Shown here piece after piece: positions 54,317 through 63,782 of a stretch of 64,000 nt of DNA. Within the stretch, counting starts at the first letter, position 1. Every line of letters starts with the position of its first letter. Made by a program: the position numbers and the translations under genes. A model generated the notes under the pieces. The model was not told the DNA's origin. It made no database searches and was given only the letters and a program-made list of their open reading frames with translations. This stretch comes from an uncultured Gammaproteobacteria bacterium (GTDB taxonomy: Bacteria; Pseudomonadota; Gammaproteobacteria; HK1), in assembly GCA_958295835.1 (NCBI GenBank), contig OY282378.1, forward strand, positions 496,001 through 560,000, read 5' to 3'.

Positions 54317-55344
54317 ACGCCCAGACCGCCATGCCCGCGCCCTCCGCCGCCGGCGGCGTCGCCAAGGGCCAGACCCTCCTCGAGGTCAGAAACCTCAAGA
54401 AATATTTCCCGGTCACCGAGGGATTGGTGTTCCAGAAGACCGTCGGCAACGTCAAGGCGGTGGACGGGGTGAGCTTCGACATCAGGAAGGGCGAGACCCT
54501 CGGCCTGGTGGGAGAATCCGGCTGCGGCAAGACGACGACCGGTCGTTGCGTGCTCCAGCTCGATCGGCCCACCTCGGGGGAGATCGTGTTCGAGGGCGTC
54601 AACCTCGAACGGCTCTCGAACAAGGCGCTGACCCCCTGGCGGCAGAAGATCCAGGTCATCTTCCAGGACCCGTACAGCTCGCTCAATCCCCGCATGAAGG
54701 TCGGCTCGATCCTGGACGAGCCGATGCGCATCCACGGCATCGAGCCGGATCCGGGCCGGCGCAACCGCCGGATCGCCGAGCTGCTCAGCGTCTGCGGACT
54801 GCCCGCGAAGTTCGCGGACCGCTACCCGCACGAGATGAGCGGCGGCCAGCGCCAGCGGGTGGGCATCGCCCGGGCGTTGTGCCTGAACCCGGAGTTCATC
54901 ATCTGCGACGAGGCGGTGTCGGCGCTCGACGTGTCCATCCAGGCTCAGGTCATCAACCTGCTGGAGGACCTGCGCGAGGAGTTCGAGCTCACCTACCTCT
55001 TCATCGCCCACGATCTGAGCGTCGTCCACCACCTCTGCAACCGGGTCGCGGTGATGTACCTGGGCAAGGTCGTCGAGCTGGCCGAATCGGACGAGCTCTT
55101 CGACAAGCCGCTGCATCCGTATACCCGGGCGCTGCTGTCCGCGGTACCGATCCCGGACCCCCGGGTCGAGGCGCAACGCGCGTACCAGACGCTGAAGGGC
55201 GAGGTGCCGAGCCCGCTGAACCCGCCCCCCGGCTGCGTGTTCCATCCGCGCTGCGCCATGGCCGTCGAGGGTTGTCGCACCGAGATCCCAGCATTGCGCG
55301 AGCTGCGCCCGGGGCACTGGGTCGCGTGCCCGGAGGTGTCGTGA
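54313..55344 (+). CDS. Oligopeptide ABC transporter ATPase DppF-like
   Basis: 343 residues; GTG 54313 overlaps the previous stop. Walker [14 protein letters not shown]-loop [12 protein letters not shown], signature [15 protein letters not shown], Walker [13 protein letters not shown], and C-terminal Cys cluster [15 protein letters not shown]. With DppD it energises peptide uptake through the DppB/DppC channel encoded downstream. Confidence 0.9.
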   Translation: MNAQTAMPAPSAAGGVAKGQTLLEVRNLKKYFPVTEGLVFQKTVGNVKAVDGVSFDIRKGETLGLVGESGCGKTTTGRCVLQLDRPTSGEIVFEGVNLERLSNKALTPWRQKIQVIFQDPYSSLNPRMKVGSILDEPMRIHGIEPDPGRRNRRIAELLSVCGLPAKFADRYPHEMSGGQRQRVGIARALCLNPEFIICDEAVSALDVSIQAQVINLLEDLREEFELTYLFIAHDLSVVHHLCNRVAVMYLGKVVELAESDELFDKPLHPYTRALLSAVPIPDPRVEAQRAYQTLKGEVPSPLNPPPGCVFHPRCAMAVEGCRTEIPALRELRPGHWVACPEVS

Positions 55345-55433
55345 GATGCAGGCTCGAATGTGCCACCGACGGACCGGCGGCATACAATAGAAACGCAATG
55401 GAACTGTACTCAGCCCATCAGGAGGAACGAGCA

Positions 55434-57068
55434 ATGAAACGCTACATACGGGGCTTCAGAGCCAAGGCCGTCGCCTCGGTGCTGCTCGGCAGCGCCGTGG
55501 GAGCCGGTCTCTGCGCCCAGACCGCAACCGCGGAAACCGCCCAGCGGGGCGGGACCCTGGACTTCGTCGTGGCCGGCGAAGCGCCCTCGAAGGACGGCCA
55601 CCGGGAAACGACCTACGCCATCGTCCACCCCTACGCGCCGTTCTACAGCCTGCTGATCCGGGTCAACCCGGACAACCCCCAATCCTCGGACTTCGTCTGC
55701 GACCTCTGCGTCGGAGGCGTGCCGGAGCCCACCAACGGCGGCAAGACGTTCACCTTCAGGATCAAGGAGGGCGTGAAGTTCCACGACGGGACGCCGCTGA
55801 CCGCCCGGGACGTCAAGGCCACCTACGACAGGATCGTCTTCCCGCCCGAGGGCGTGCCCAGCGCCCGCAAGGCGTTCTTCAACATGGTGGACTCGGTCGA
55901 GGCGCCCGACGACACCACCGTCGTGTTCAACCTGAAATTCGCCTCCGGCGCCTTCCTGCCGGCACTGGCCACGCCCTTCAACTGGATCTACAGCAAGAAG
56001 GATCTGGACGAGCACGGCTACGACTGGCACAGGGACAACGTGAACGGCTCCGGGCCGTTCAAGTTCGTCCAGCACCAGCCGGGGGCGTTCGTGGAGGGGG
56101 TGCGCAACGACGACTACCACCACGAAGGGCAGCCGCATCTCGACGGCTTCAAGGCGATCATCGCCAAGAAGATGTCGGTGCGCATCCAGGCGATCCGGGG
56201 CAACCGGGCCGCGATCGAGTTCCGGGGCTTCCCTCCGAAGGCGCGCGACGACCTGGTCAACGCGCTGGGCGACAAGCTCAGGGTGCAGGAGAGTGACTGG
56301 AACTGCGTGCTGCTGTTCACCTCGAACCACGCGCGCAAGCCCTTCGACGACCCGCGGGTGCGCCGCGCCCTCACCCTCGCGGTGGACCGCTGGGGCGGCT
56401 CGAAGTACCTCTCGCGGATCGCGATCGTGAAGACGGTGGGCGGGGTGGTGTTCCCCGGCCATCCGCTGGCCGCGAGCGAGGAGGAGCTCGTGCAGCTCGC
56501 CGGCTACGGCCGCGACATCGAAGCCTCGCGCGCCGAGGCGAGGCGCCTCCTCGAAGAAGCGGGCGCGACCGATCTGACGATCGACTACAACAATCGCGAC
56601 GTGGACCAGCCCTACAAGGTCGTCGGCACGTGGCTCATCGACCAGTGGGCGAAGGTCGGCGTGAAGGCCGAGCAGCACGTGCGCCCGACCCCGCAGTTCT
56701 ACGCGGCGCTGCGCAAGTCGCACGAGTTCGACGTCTCCATCGACTTCAACTGCCAGTCGGTCATCAACCCCATCGCGGACGTGACGAAGTTCCTCGGCAG
56801 CTCGGGGAACAACTACGGGCAGTACGACGACCAGGTGCTGGAGGAGATCTACGGCAAGCTCGCACGTGCCCCGACCGAGGACGAGCAGCGCGCCCTCATG
56901 CGCCAGTACGAGAAGCGGGCGCTGGACGAGATGGCCCACATGGGCGTCTCCCTGTGGTGGTACAAGATCAACCCCCATCGCTCCTACGTGAAGGGGTGGA
57001 ACATCGCGCCCAGCCACTACCTCAACCAGCAGCTCGACAACGTCTGGATCGACGAGTCGCTGATGTAG
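55434..57068 (+). CDS. Oligopeptide-type (SBP_bac_5) binding protein
   Basis: 544 residues from ATG 55434 with AGGAGGAACG. Signal peptide ends near ATAETAQ. SBP_bac_5 motifs: FTFRIKEGVKFHDGTPLTARDVKATYDRI, DDPRVRRALTLAVDR, and SRYLxx-type C-terminal. It captures peptides or other ligands for the DppBC permease. A stable GC hairpin follows the stop. Confidence 0.9.
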   Translation: MKRYIRGFRAKAVASVLLGSAVGAGLCAQTATAETAQRGGTLDFVVAGEAPSKDGHRETTYAIVHPYAPFYSLLIRVNPDNPQSSDFVCDLCVGGVPEPTNGGKTFTFRIKEGVKFHDGTPLTARDVKATYDRIVFPPEGVPSARKAFFNMVDSVEAPDDTTVVFNLKFASGAFLPALATPFNWIYSKKDLDEHGYDWHRDNVNGSGPFKFVQHQPGAFVEGVRNDDYHHEGQPHLDGFKAIIAKKMSVRIQAIRGNRAAIEFRGFPPKARDDLVNALGDKLRVQESDWNCVLLFTSNHARKPFDDPRVRRALTLAVDRWGGSKYLSRIAIVKTVGGVVFPGHPLAASEEELVQLAGYGRDIEASRAEARRLLEEAGATDLTIDYNNRDVDQPYKVVGTWLIDQWAKVGVKAEQHVRPTPQFYAALRKSHEFDVSIDFNCQSVINPIADVTKFLGSSGNNYGQYDDQVLEEIYGKLARAPTEDEQRALMRQYEKRALDEMAHMGVSLWWYKINPHRSYVKGWNIAPSHYLNQQLDNVWIDESLM

Positions 57069-57090
57069 GGCGACGCCGTTCGGGAACCGG

Positions 57091-57119
57091 CGCTCCCCCC
57101 CGCGTGCGGGGGGGGAGCG
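57091..57119 (+). terminator. GC hairpin between binding protein and permease genes
   Basis: CGCTCCCCCCCGC and its complement GCGGGGGGG(G)AGCG form a strong stem with a two-base loop. No poly-T follows. It likely lets the binding-protein mRNA accumulate over the permease mRNA. Confidence 0.5.
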
Positions 57120-57150
57120 TTGGCCATGACCGCATAGACGGACGCAAGAC

Positions 57151-58122
57151 ATGTACCAATACGTCGTCAAGCGCCTGCTGCTCATGATCCCGACCCTGAT
57201 CGGGGCGGCGCTGCTCGTCTTCTTCCTGTTGCGGCTGCTCCCCGGCGACGTCTGCGAGGTCCGCCTCGCCGGCACCGGGTTGTTCGCCTCGCAGGAGGAC
57301 ATCGACATCTGCCGCAAGGAGCTCGGCCTCGACGATTCGCTGTACGAGCAGTTCATCGCCTTCGCCGGCGGCTACTTCACCGGCGACCTCGGAAAGTCGA
57401 TGTGGACCGGCCAGCCGGTCGTCCACGAGATCCAGGTGCGCTTCAAGCTCTCGCTGCAGCTCGCGATCATGTCGACCCTGGTCGCCGTGATCATCGCGCT
57501 GCCGCTGGGCATCATCTCCGCCGTCAAGCAGAACACCTGGATCGACTACCTGGTGCGGGCGTTCAGCATCGCGGGCATCGGCATCCCCTCGTTCTGGCTC
57601 GGCATCATGATCATCCTGGGGCTGCTGATCATCACCCAGGCGTGGTTCGGGGCGGGCTGGATGCCGCCCATCAACTACGTCTCCCCGTTCGAAGATCCGA
57701 TCGGCAACCTCGCCCAGCTCATCTGGCCCGCCCTCGCGACCGGCTACCGGTACTCCGCGGTCGCGACCCGCATGACGCGCTCGGCGATGCTCGAAGTGCT
57801 GCGCGAGGACTACGTGCGGACCGCGCGCGCGAAGGGGCTGATCGAGCGGGTGGTCATCAACCGGCATGCGCTGAAGAACGCCCTGCTGCCGGTGGTGACG
57901 ATCATCGCCATCGAGTTCGCCTTCCTCATCGGAGGGCTCGTGGTCACCGAGCAGGTGTTCAACCTGAACGGTCTGGGCAAGCTGTTCGTGGACTCGGTGG
58001 GCAACCAGGACTTCGCCCTGACCCAGCACCTCGTCATGCTGGTGGTCCTGATCTTCGTGATGACGAACCTGGTGGTGGACATCCTGTATGCGTGGCTGGA
58101 CCCGCGCATCCGCTACAGCTAG
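57151..58122 (+). CDS. Oligopeptide ABC transporter permease DppB-like
   Basis: 323 residues, N-terminal MYQYVVKRLLLMIPTLIGAALLVFFLLRLLPGD motif typical of DppB, several TM helices and an EAA loop EVLREDYVRTARAKGLIERVVINRHALKNALLPV. It forms one half of the transport channel. It is followed closely by DppC. Confidence 0.9.
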   Translation: MYQYVVKRLLLMIPTLIGAALLVFFLLRLLPGDVCEVRLAGTGLFASQEDIDICRKELGLDDSLYEQFIAFAGGYFTGDLGKSMWTGQPVVHEIQVRFKLSLQLAIMSTLVAVIIALPLGIISAVKQNTWIDYLVRAFSIAGIGIPSFWLGIMIILGLLIITQAWFGAGWMPPINYVSPFEDPIGNLAQLIWPALATGYRYSAVATRMTRSAMLEVLREDYVRTARAKGLIERVVINRHALKNALLPVVTIIAIEFAFLIGGLVVTEQVFNLNGLGKLFVDSVGNQDFALTQHLVMLVVLIFVMTNLVVDILYAWLDPRIRYS

Positions 58123-58131
58123 GAGACGCCC

Positions 58132-59028
58132 GTGGCGACACCGCAAGCCTTCATCGACACCGGCGAGCTCGACGAGCTGAAGAAGCCGCTCGGCGAACGG
58201 CTGTGGAGCCTCGCCCGGAAGCAACCGCTCGGGACCGCGGGGGCGCTGGTGGTGATCATCATGACCTTCGCCGCCATGTTCGCGGACTTCCTCACCCCCT
58301 ACGATCCCGTCGTCAACTCGCTGGAGGACATGCTCACCCCTCCGAACGCCGAGTTCGCCATGGGCACCGACGAGTTCGGCCGCGACATCCTGACCCGCGT
58401 CCTCTTCGGTGCGCGCACCGCGCTGTTCATCGGGCTGGTCGCCGCGTTCCTCGGGGCGACGATCGGCCTGGTGCTCGGGGTCGCGAGCGCCTACTTCGGG
58501 GGGCTGTTCGACCTGATCGTGCAGCGCATCGTGGACGTCTTCCTCGCCTTCCCGCTCATCATCATGGCGCTGGCGGTGGTCGCGACCCTGGGGCCTGGCG
58601 TTGAGAACGTGATCATCGCCATCACCGTGCCCTTCATTCCCCAGTGCGCGCGGGTGGTCCGGTCCAGTGCGCTTTCAATTCGCGAGATCCCCTACGTGGA
58701 CGCGGCACGCGCCCTCGGCTACAGCCATGCGCGCATCATCCTGCGCCACATGGCGCCCAACGTGATGGCCCCCTTCCTCATCATGCTGACGTACTTCGTC
58801 GGCCAGGCCATCCTGCTGGAGGCGGTGCTGTCCTATCTCGGCATGGGGGTGCAGGACCCGACCCCGGCCTGGGGGCTGATGCTCAAGGGCGGCGCGGAGG
58901 AGTTCCTCGAGAGCTCGCCGTGGCTGTCGATCTTCCCGGGCCTTGCGATCACCCTCGCGGTATTCGGATTCAACCTCTTCGGCGACGCGCTGCGGGACAT
59001 GCTGGATCCGAAGCTGCGCTCGCGCTGA
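58132..59028 (+). CDS. Oligopeptide ABC transporter permease DppC-like
   Basis: 298 residues from GTG 58132. N-terminal cytoplasmic tail, PLGTAGALVVIIMTFAAMFADFLTPYDP, TDEFGRDILTRVLFGARTALFIG (family signature) and the EAA loop REIPYVDAARALGYSHARIILRHMAPNV. Second channel subunit. The next gene starts 53 bases later. Confidence 0.9.
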   Translation: MATPQAFIDTGELDELKKPLGERLWSLARKQPLGTAGALVVIIMTFAAMFADFLTPYDPVVNSLEDMLTPPNAEFAMGTDEFGRDILTRVLFGARTALFIGLVAAFLGATIGLVLGVASAYFGGLFDLIVQRIVDVFLAFPLIIMALAVVATLGPGVENVIIAITVPFIPQCARVVRSSALSIREIPYVDAARALGYSHARIILRHMAPNVMAPFLIMLTYFVGQAILLEAVLSYLGMGVQDPTPAWGLMLKGGAEEFLESSPWLSIFPGLAITLAVFGFNLFGDALRDMLDPKLRSR

Positions 59029-59081
59029 TATCCCGTCCCGACCGGCCGCCATCGCTCGCAGCAGGCCGGAGGAACCTCGTC

Positions 59082-59807
59082 ATGGCAGTCGACCCCGCGC
59101 AGATCGAGGCGCTCGTCTTCGACGTGTTCGGCACCGTGGTGGACTGGCGCACGAGCATCGTTCGCGAGGGCCGCGCGCTCGGCGAACGCTTACGTGTCGA
59201 GGCCGACTGGGAGGCGTTCGCGGACGCTTGGCGGGGGATGTACCAGCCCGCGATGGAGCGGGTGAGAAGCGGTGAGCGCGCCTGGACCCGACTCGACGAT
59301 CTGCACCGCGAGAGCCTGTGCGAGCTGCTCGATCAGTTCGCCGTCACGGGGCTCGACGAGGTCGGGATCGACGACTTCAACCGCGCCTGGCACCGCCTCG
59401 ATCCCTGGCCGGACTGCGTCGCGGGCCTCACTGCCATGCGTCGGCGCTACATCCTCGGCACCTGCTCGAACGGCAACGTCGCGATGATGGTGAACATGGC
59501 ACGACGCGCCAACCTGCCGTGGGACGCGATCCTCGGCGCCGAGCCCTGCCGGACCTACAAGCCGCTGCCCGAGGCGTACCTCGGGACCTGCGCGTACCTG
59601 GACCTCCCCCCGGAGCGCGTCGTGATGGTCGCGGCCCACAACGACGACCTCGTGCACGCCGCCTCCCACGGGATGCGCACCGCGTTCGTCGCCCGCCCCA
59701 CCGAGTACGGGCCGCACCAGCGCCGGGACTTCGAGGCCGAGCACGAGTTCGACTTCATTGCCCGCGACTTCCTGGACTTGGCGGCGAAGCTCGGCTGCAT
59801 CGCCTGA
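59082..59807 (+). CDS. Haloacid dehalogenase type II
   Basis: 241 residues; ATG 59082 has GGAGGAACC upstream. HAD nucleophile D14 in LVFDVFGTVVDWR, LGTCSNGNVAMM (motif II Ser), KPLPEAY (motif III Lys) and VVMVAAHNDDLVHAASHGMRTAFV (motif IV). The VDWR start and length match L-2-haloacid dehalogenase. Substrate inference is only to small 2-haloacids or phosphates. Confidence 0.85.
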   Translation: MAVDPAQIEALVFDVFGTVVDWRTSIVREGRALGERLRVEADWEAFADAWRGMYQPAMERVRSGERAWTRLDDLHRESLCELLDQFAVTGLDEVGIDDFNRAWHRLDPWPDCVAGLTAMRRRYILGTCSNGNVAMMVNMARRANLPWDAILGAEPCRTYKPLPEAYLGTCAYLDLPPERVVMVAAHNDDLVHAASHGMRTAFVARPTEYGPHQRRDFEAEHEFDFIARDFLDLAAKLGCIA

Positions 59808-59971
59808 CGGCGGGAGCCGATCGCCCTGTCGGCGACGCCGGAACCAGGGGTCGGTCCCGATCCGGTCTGTCAACTTCGCCTTGCTTGGCTGGTAGCTCGG
59901 ATGGACGACCTCAATCTATCGAGGCTCGGGGTGTGTGGCGTTGCTCATGGTGGGTTCCTTGGAACCCGGGC

Positions 59972-60239
59972 TCAATAGTGGCGCCGACATTGCGCGATCA
60001 GCAGGCTGTCACCTTCGATCTTGTAGACCAAACGATGCTCGCCATCAATTCGTCTCGACCAGTAGCCCTCCAGGTCGCCCTTCAGCGCTTCCGGCTTGCC
60101 GATGCCCTTATCCGATGCCCTTATATGGAGAGCGGAGCGTGTCACGTATTACCTTATTGAGCCTCTTGAGCATCTTGGGGTTGACGCGCTGCCAGTACGA
60201 ATACTGTTCCCATCCCCTCTCGGAGAATGTCAACTTCAC
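59972..60239 (-). pseudogene. yoeB: YoeB/Txe toxin, frameshifted by 13-bp duplication
   Basis: The frame opens at GTG 60239, overlapping the antitoxin stop, and encodes KLTFSERGWEQYSYWQRVNPKML, then [15 protein letters not shown], as in YoeB. There, ATAAGGGCATCGG is present twice in tandem (plus-strand copies 60099-60111 and 60112-60124). Removing one copy restores [20 protein letters not shown], then [10 protein letters not shown] and CRRHY with the catalytic His, giving 84 residues, the exact YoeB length. As present, the frame stops after the duplication and loses the active site. Confidence 0.9.
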
Positions 60240-60454
60240 ACGTCAATTCCGAGGTCTCGTGGGTCAACCGTCACCACCTTTCCCGCCCTGATCTGCGCAA
60301 TGGACTCGCGCAACCGCCACGCATTCTCCGGGCTGCTCAACAGGAATTCGGTTTCGTCCATCTGACGAGATCCGCTTTCGCTCGCCGAGGCAGTTGCCGG
60401 TGCCATCTGAACTGCAGACGACTGGGTATCGCTCCGGGGCTTGGGTTTGCTCAT
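60236..60454 (-). CDS. Antitoxin for YoeB (YefM-like, short)
   Basis: 72 residues from ATG 60454 with AAGGAG nine bases upstream. The C-terminal half has the YefM/Phd toxin-binding segment ETEFLLSSPENAWRLRESIAQIRAGK, ending RDLGIDV. The N-terminal DNA-binding YefM part is replaced by a short polar stretch (MSKPKPRSDTQSSAVQMAPA). It lies directly upstream of the broken toxin in the usual antitoxin-first order, with GTGA overlap. It may still neutralise related toxins elsewhere. Confidence 0.72.
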   Translation of the reverse strand: MSKPKPRSDTQSSAVQMAPATASASESGSRQMDETEFLLSSPENAWRLRESIAQIRAGKVVTVDPRDLGIDV

Positions 60455-60602
60455 GATTGCAGGCTCCTTGCAGCAGAGGCAGGGTAGCGTTGCGGTACAT
60501 GTCACGCAAGGTGTACTTGCATCCCCCTTCATCCACATACGAAGGTGGAGTTGCCCCGCTTCAGTAGACGGTCAAGGGCTTGGGTTTCATGCAGAGAGCT
60601 CG

Positions 60603-61034
60603 TCAATCGTCCAGAAGGTTGATGAGGCGCAGCCCGGAGTACACCGAAAACCCACGGTCGAGGGTGACCCATTCACAGCCGTGCTCGATCGCCAAAGCGG
60701 CATGGTAAGCATCCGGAATCCGGTTACCCGTCAGTCGAAGGGTGGCGGACATGCCGCGGAATATGCGCCAATGACCGCTACCCGGACGCAACGCCACGCT
60801 TGCGGGCTGCGCAAGCAGCGCGTCGACGAAGGTGGTCGCGGCCTCGCCGGGAGTCGGTGGGTGGAAGACCCGAGGGTGGGTCAGTACGCGCAGCACGCCG
60901 CTGAGCACGAGCTCCGACAGACCAACCTGCTCCCGTCCGGAGAAGGCATCGACCAACCATGCTCGGCAGCAGCCGTGATGGGCAGCGTCCTCGCGGAACG
61001 CGCTCACCAGAACGTTGACGTCAGGGCTCTGCAT
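60603..61034 (-). CDS. vapC: VapC toxin (PIN domain)
   Basis: 143 residues. PIN acidic residues are D5 (SPDVNVLVSAF), E41 (SELVLSGV), D108 (RIPDAYHAALA) and D126 (VTLDRGFS). The complete set implies an active Mg-dependent RNase. It starts at ATG 61034, overlapping the vapB stop by 14 bases. The promoter and operator are shared with vapB. Confidence 0.88.
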   Translation of the reverse strand: MQSPDVNVLVSAFREDAAHHGCCRAWLVDAFSGREQVGLSELVLSGVLRVLTHPRVFHPPTPGEAATTFVDALLAQPASVALRPGSGHWRIFRGMSATLRLTGNRIPDAYHAALAIEHGCEWVTLDRGFSVYSGLRLINLLDD

Positions 61035-61260
61035 TCATGATGGCTTCGAGGGCTGCGTTGTCCGTCAGATCCACGCCGGGCTGCACGCCCCTTCCACGAA
61101 ACACGGGGATCGGCGGAACATCGGACACAGCTTGCTGCGGGCCCGCCAGTAATTCACGGAGCGCCTGCTCGACCGTCGCCTTCAGGGTCTTTCGCTCACC
61201 CGCCGCATGGGCCTTGGCCGCTCGCAGCAACTCGTCATTGATGTCTATGGTCGTCCTCAT
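61021..61260 (-). CDS. vapB: VapB antitoxin (RHH type)
   Basis: 79 residues from ATG 61260. N-terminal MRTTIDINDELLRAAKAHAAG is the ribbon-helix-helix start of VapB_antitoxin, with the C-terminal tail (PPIPVFRGRGVQPGVDLTDN) that wraps VapC. It probably represses its own promoter via the adjacent palindrome. Confidence 0.85.
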   Translation of the reverse strand: MRTTIDINDELLRAAKAHAAGERKTLKATVEQALRELLAGPQQAVSDVPPIPVFRGRGVQPGVDLTDNAALEAIMNAEP

Positions 61261-61294
61261 GCATGAAAGCATATCGAGGAATATGCTTTCATGC
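61261..61294. promoter_or_regulatory. Palindromic vapB operator
   Basis: GCATGAAAGCATAT (61261-61274) and ATATGCTTTCATGC (61281-61294) are a perfect 14-bp inverted repeat with a 6-base spacer, directly upstream of the vapB start. A VapB2C2 binding site is the simplest explanation. Confidence 0.65.
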
Positions 61295-61449
61295 AACGGA
61301 GTATGATCTTCGTTCAGGCACCTGGCGCCTGGAGGGTGGATGCGGCAATCACGGAGCGCGTGGTGTGGCAGGCCCGCGTCGAACCGGCCGTCGCTGCAAG
61401 TGCTGCGCCCTTCCGCTAACATCCCGCCACTCTTCACGAGGACCCCGCC

Positions 61450-62868
61450 ATGACCGGAACCACCCGCTGCCTCGCGGAATTCGCGGCTGGAATCGACTTT
61501 GCGTCGCTCGATTCCGCCGTCGTCGAGCGTGCCAGGATGCTGCTGATGGACCAGGTCGGCATCTCGATCCGGGGGCGCAACGACGCCGGGCTGAGCGCCT
61601 CGATGGCGGCGGCGCTACGCCACCTCGGCCTCGCCGCCGGCGGCGCCGGTGGCCCCGGCGCTGACACCGGGGCCAGCGTCATCGGCGACGCCGCCTCGTA
61701 CTCGCCGCCGGCCGCCGCGCTGTTCAACGGCAACCTCGGCCATTCGCTCGACTTCGACGACACCCACGCCAGCGGCTCGATCCACCCGAGCGCCCCCATC
61801 GTCCCGGCCGCGCTGGCCGCCGCGGAGATGGCCGGGGCGGACGGCGCGACGGTCGTCGCGGCGGTGGTGGCCGGGTACGAGGTGCAGATCCGGCTGAGCC
61901 TCGCGCTCAATCCTTCCGAGCACTACCGGCGAGGGTTCCACCCGACCGCGACCTGCGGCGTGTTCGGCGCCGCGGCGGCGGCGGGCCGGGTCCTCGGTCT
62001 GGATCCGTCGCGGATGGAGGACGCCCTGGGGCTCTGCGGCAGCCTCGCCGCCGGCTCGATGCAGTTCCTCGCCGACGGCGCGTGGAACAAGCCCTTCCAT
62101 ACCGGGTACGCGGCGATGAACGGGCTGGTGGCCGCGTGCATGGCGCGCGAGGGGTTCCGCGGGGCGCGCGAGGCGATCGAGGGCCGGTCCGGCTTCCTGC
62201 ACGCATACGCGCCGAACGCCGATCCGGCGCTCGCGACCGAGGGCCTGGGCCAGCGGTGGGAGACGTTGCGCATCGCGATCAAGCCCTACCCCTCCTGCCG
62301 GTACAGCCACGCCCCGGTGGATGCGCTGATCGCGTTGCGCGGCGAGCACGGCATCGACTGGCGCGACGTGGAATCGGTGGAGATCGGACTCTCGCGCACT
62401 GGCTGGAACCTCATCGGCGACCCGGAAGGCGAGAAGCAGCACCCGGAGACCTACGTGGACGGGCAGTTCTCGATGCCCTTCTGCGCGGCGGTGGCGCTGC
62501 GCGACGGCGCGCTCACCTGGGATTCCTACGATGCGCACCTCGGCGACGCGGACACCCTCGGACTCTGCCGGCGCGTGCGCACCGCCGTGGACGATCGGGC
62601 CGAAGCGGACTTCCCCGGCATGTCCGGCCTCGCCAGGATCACGACGAAACGGGGCGGCGCGTACGAGCGATACGTGAAGACACCCAGGGGCGAGCCGGAG
62701 AACTTCCTCACGCGCGAGGAGCTGAAGGCGAAGTTCGACGGGCTCGCGGCCCCGTACCTGGGCGCGAACCGGCGCGATGCCCTCGCCGAGGCATTGCTCG
62801 CCATCGACCGCACCGGCGACGTGGCGGAAGTCCTCCGCATGACGCGGCCGGTGGAGACGACGACGTAG
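61450..62868 (+). CDS. MmgE/PrpD-family protein
   Basis: 472 residues. Landmarks of the fold: SLDFDDTHASGSIHPSAPIVPAALAAAE, a middle GFHPTATCGVFGAAAAAGR, and KPYPSCRYSHAPVDALIALR. The family includes 2-methylcitrate dehydratase and cis-aconitate decarboxylase. Substrate not decidable. No prpB/prpC is nearby. It is the last complete gene before the intergenic region. Confidence 0.85.
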   Translation: MTGTTRCLAEFAAGIDFASLDSAVVERARMLLMDQVGISIRGRNDAGLSASMAAALRHLGLAAGGAGGPGADTGASVIGDAASYSPPAAALFNGNLGHSLDFDDTHASGSIHPSAPIVPAALAAAEMAGADGATVVAAVVAGYEVQIRLSLALNPSEHYRRGFHPTATCGVFGAAAAAGRVLGLDPSRMEDALGLCGSLAAGSMQFLADGAWNKPFHTGYAAMNGLVAACMAREGFRGAREAIEGRSGFLHAYAPNADPALATEGLGQRWETLRIAIKPYPSCRYSHAPVDALIALRGEHGIDWRDVESVEIGLSRTGWNLIGDPEGEKQHPETYVDGQFSMPFCAAVALRDGALTWDSYDAHLGDADTLGLCRRVRTAVDDRAEADFPGMSGLARITTKRGGAYERYVKTPRGEPENFLTREELKAKFDGLAAPYLGANRRDALAEALLAIDRTGDVAEVLRMTRPVETTT

Positions 62869-63139
62869 CGGGAGTCTTTCGCATGACACGCCCGATCGGA
62901 CCGGCCGCAGCGTCGGCGCCGTCATCGGCGTCGGCAGGCATTTCGACGAAGGTCCCGGGGTCGATCACCGGACGACCCGCCGCCGTGCCGTCGCCGGTCT
63001 CTGATGAAGCGACACCGGCCTCCGCCGCCAGGCCGAAGGCCAAGGCCGGCCGGAGCACGCCACCGAACCCCGCCCTGGCGGCCGGACGAACCCCGCGCCC
63101 ATACGAGCCCGAACTCCTCGTGTCCATCGTCCCTGTCCT
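62869..63139. other. Gap without recognised gene
   Basis: The plus-strand frame continues into low-complexity Ala/Pro sequence and no family motif is seen. It ends at the transposase remnant. Confidence 0.35.
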
Positions 63140-63365
63140 CATCTCCCACCCATTGCGCGCCATCGCGAGCGAGGAGACCAAGCCCTCGCGCGATTGGTCG
63201 AGCAGGTCAACGCCTTGCGAGCGCGCCCGGTGACCGGCGAAGACTTCGAACAGACGGTTGGAGCGGATGATGCCGATGGCGAAGCGTCGCAGGCGTGAGG
63301 TGTCTTCGTGGCCGTGCCCGGTGCGGATGCGGCAGTGGTCTTCGTCGAGTGAGCCAGCCTTGGTC
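63140..63365 (-). pseudogene. Transposase C-terminal remnant (ISAs1-like)
   Basis: Reading minus gives TKAGSLDEDHCRIRTGHGHE, then DTSRLRRFAIGIIRSNRLFEV, which resembles the end of ISAs1-type DDE transposases (the EDxxRIRTGHGP region). No N-terminal part, start or inverted repeats are present. Identity of the family is tentative. Confidence 0.5.
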
Positions 63366-63782
63366 TCTACACGACTCGTGTGGGGAAATTCGGTAATAGC
63401 CCCAACCCGGCATAGCCGGAACCAAACGCCGGTTGGCGGAAAAATCTTCGTCGTTTTGTCGAAGACTTCACGGGTAAGAGACTAACCAATTGGTTATTAA
63501 AAAGTTCTCAGAGAGGACAAATTGATCCTGGGATCATCATCCGCTCTCGGGACGCGGACTGTCCCGAGCCGTTCACGGGACGTCGATGGACTCTCCCGGC
63601 TCTGTAAGGTCTAATCGCCCCGTTTCGGGAAACCTCGACGCTGCCCTGAGACGGCGCGTCCTTGCGGACGCGGGCGGACCGGAGGGGACGCGAAAACAGA
63701 CGTAGGAGCGCTCACGCTGATCCCTTGGCCAAGCGCGCGGCGCGCACGGCCATCACCCACTGAACCGAAGGAGAGAACAACG
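63366..63782. other. 417-bp intergenic leader region
   Basis: Moderately AT-rich around 63440-63560 (TTGGTTATTAAAAAG), which could hold promoter elements. The remainder is GC-rich with small hairpins. No known riboswitch was recognised. The ribosome site AAGGAGAG just before 63783 belongs to the betaine-type binding protein. Confidence 0.4.
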
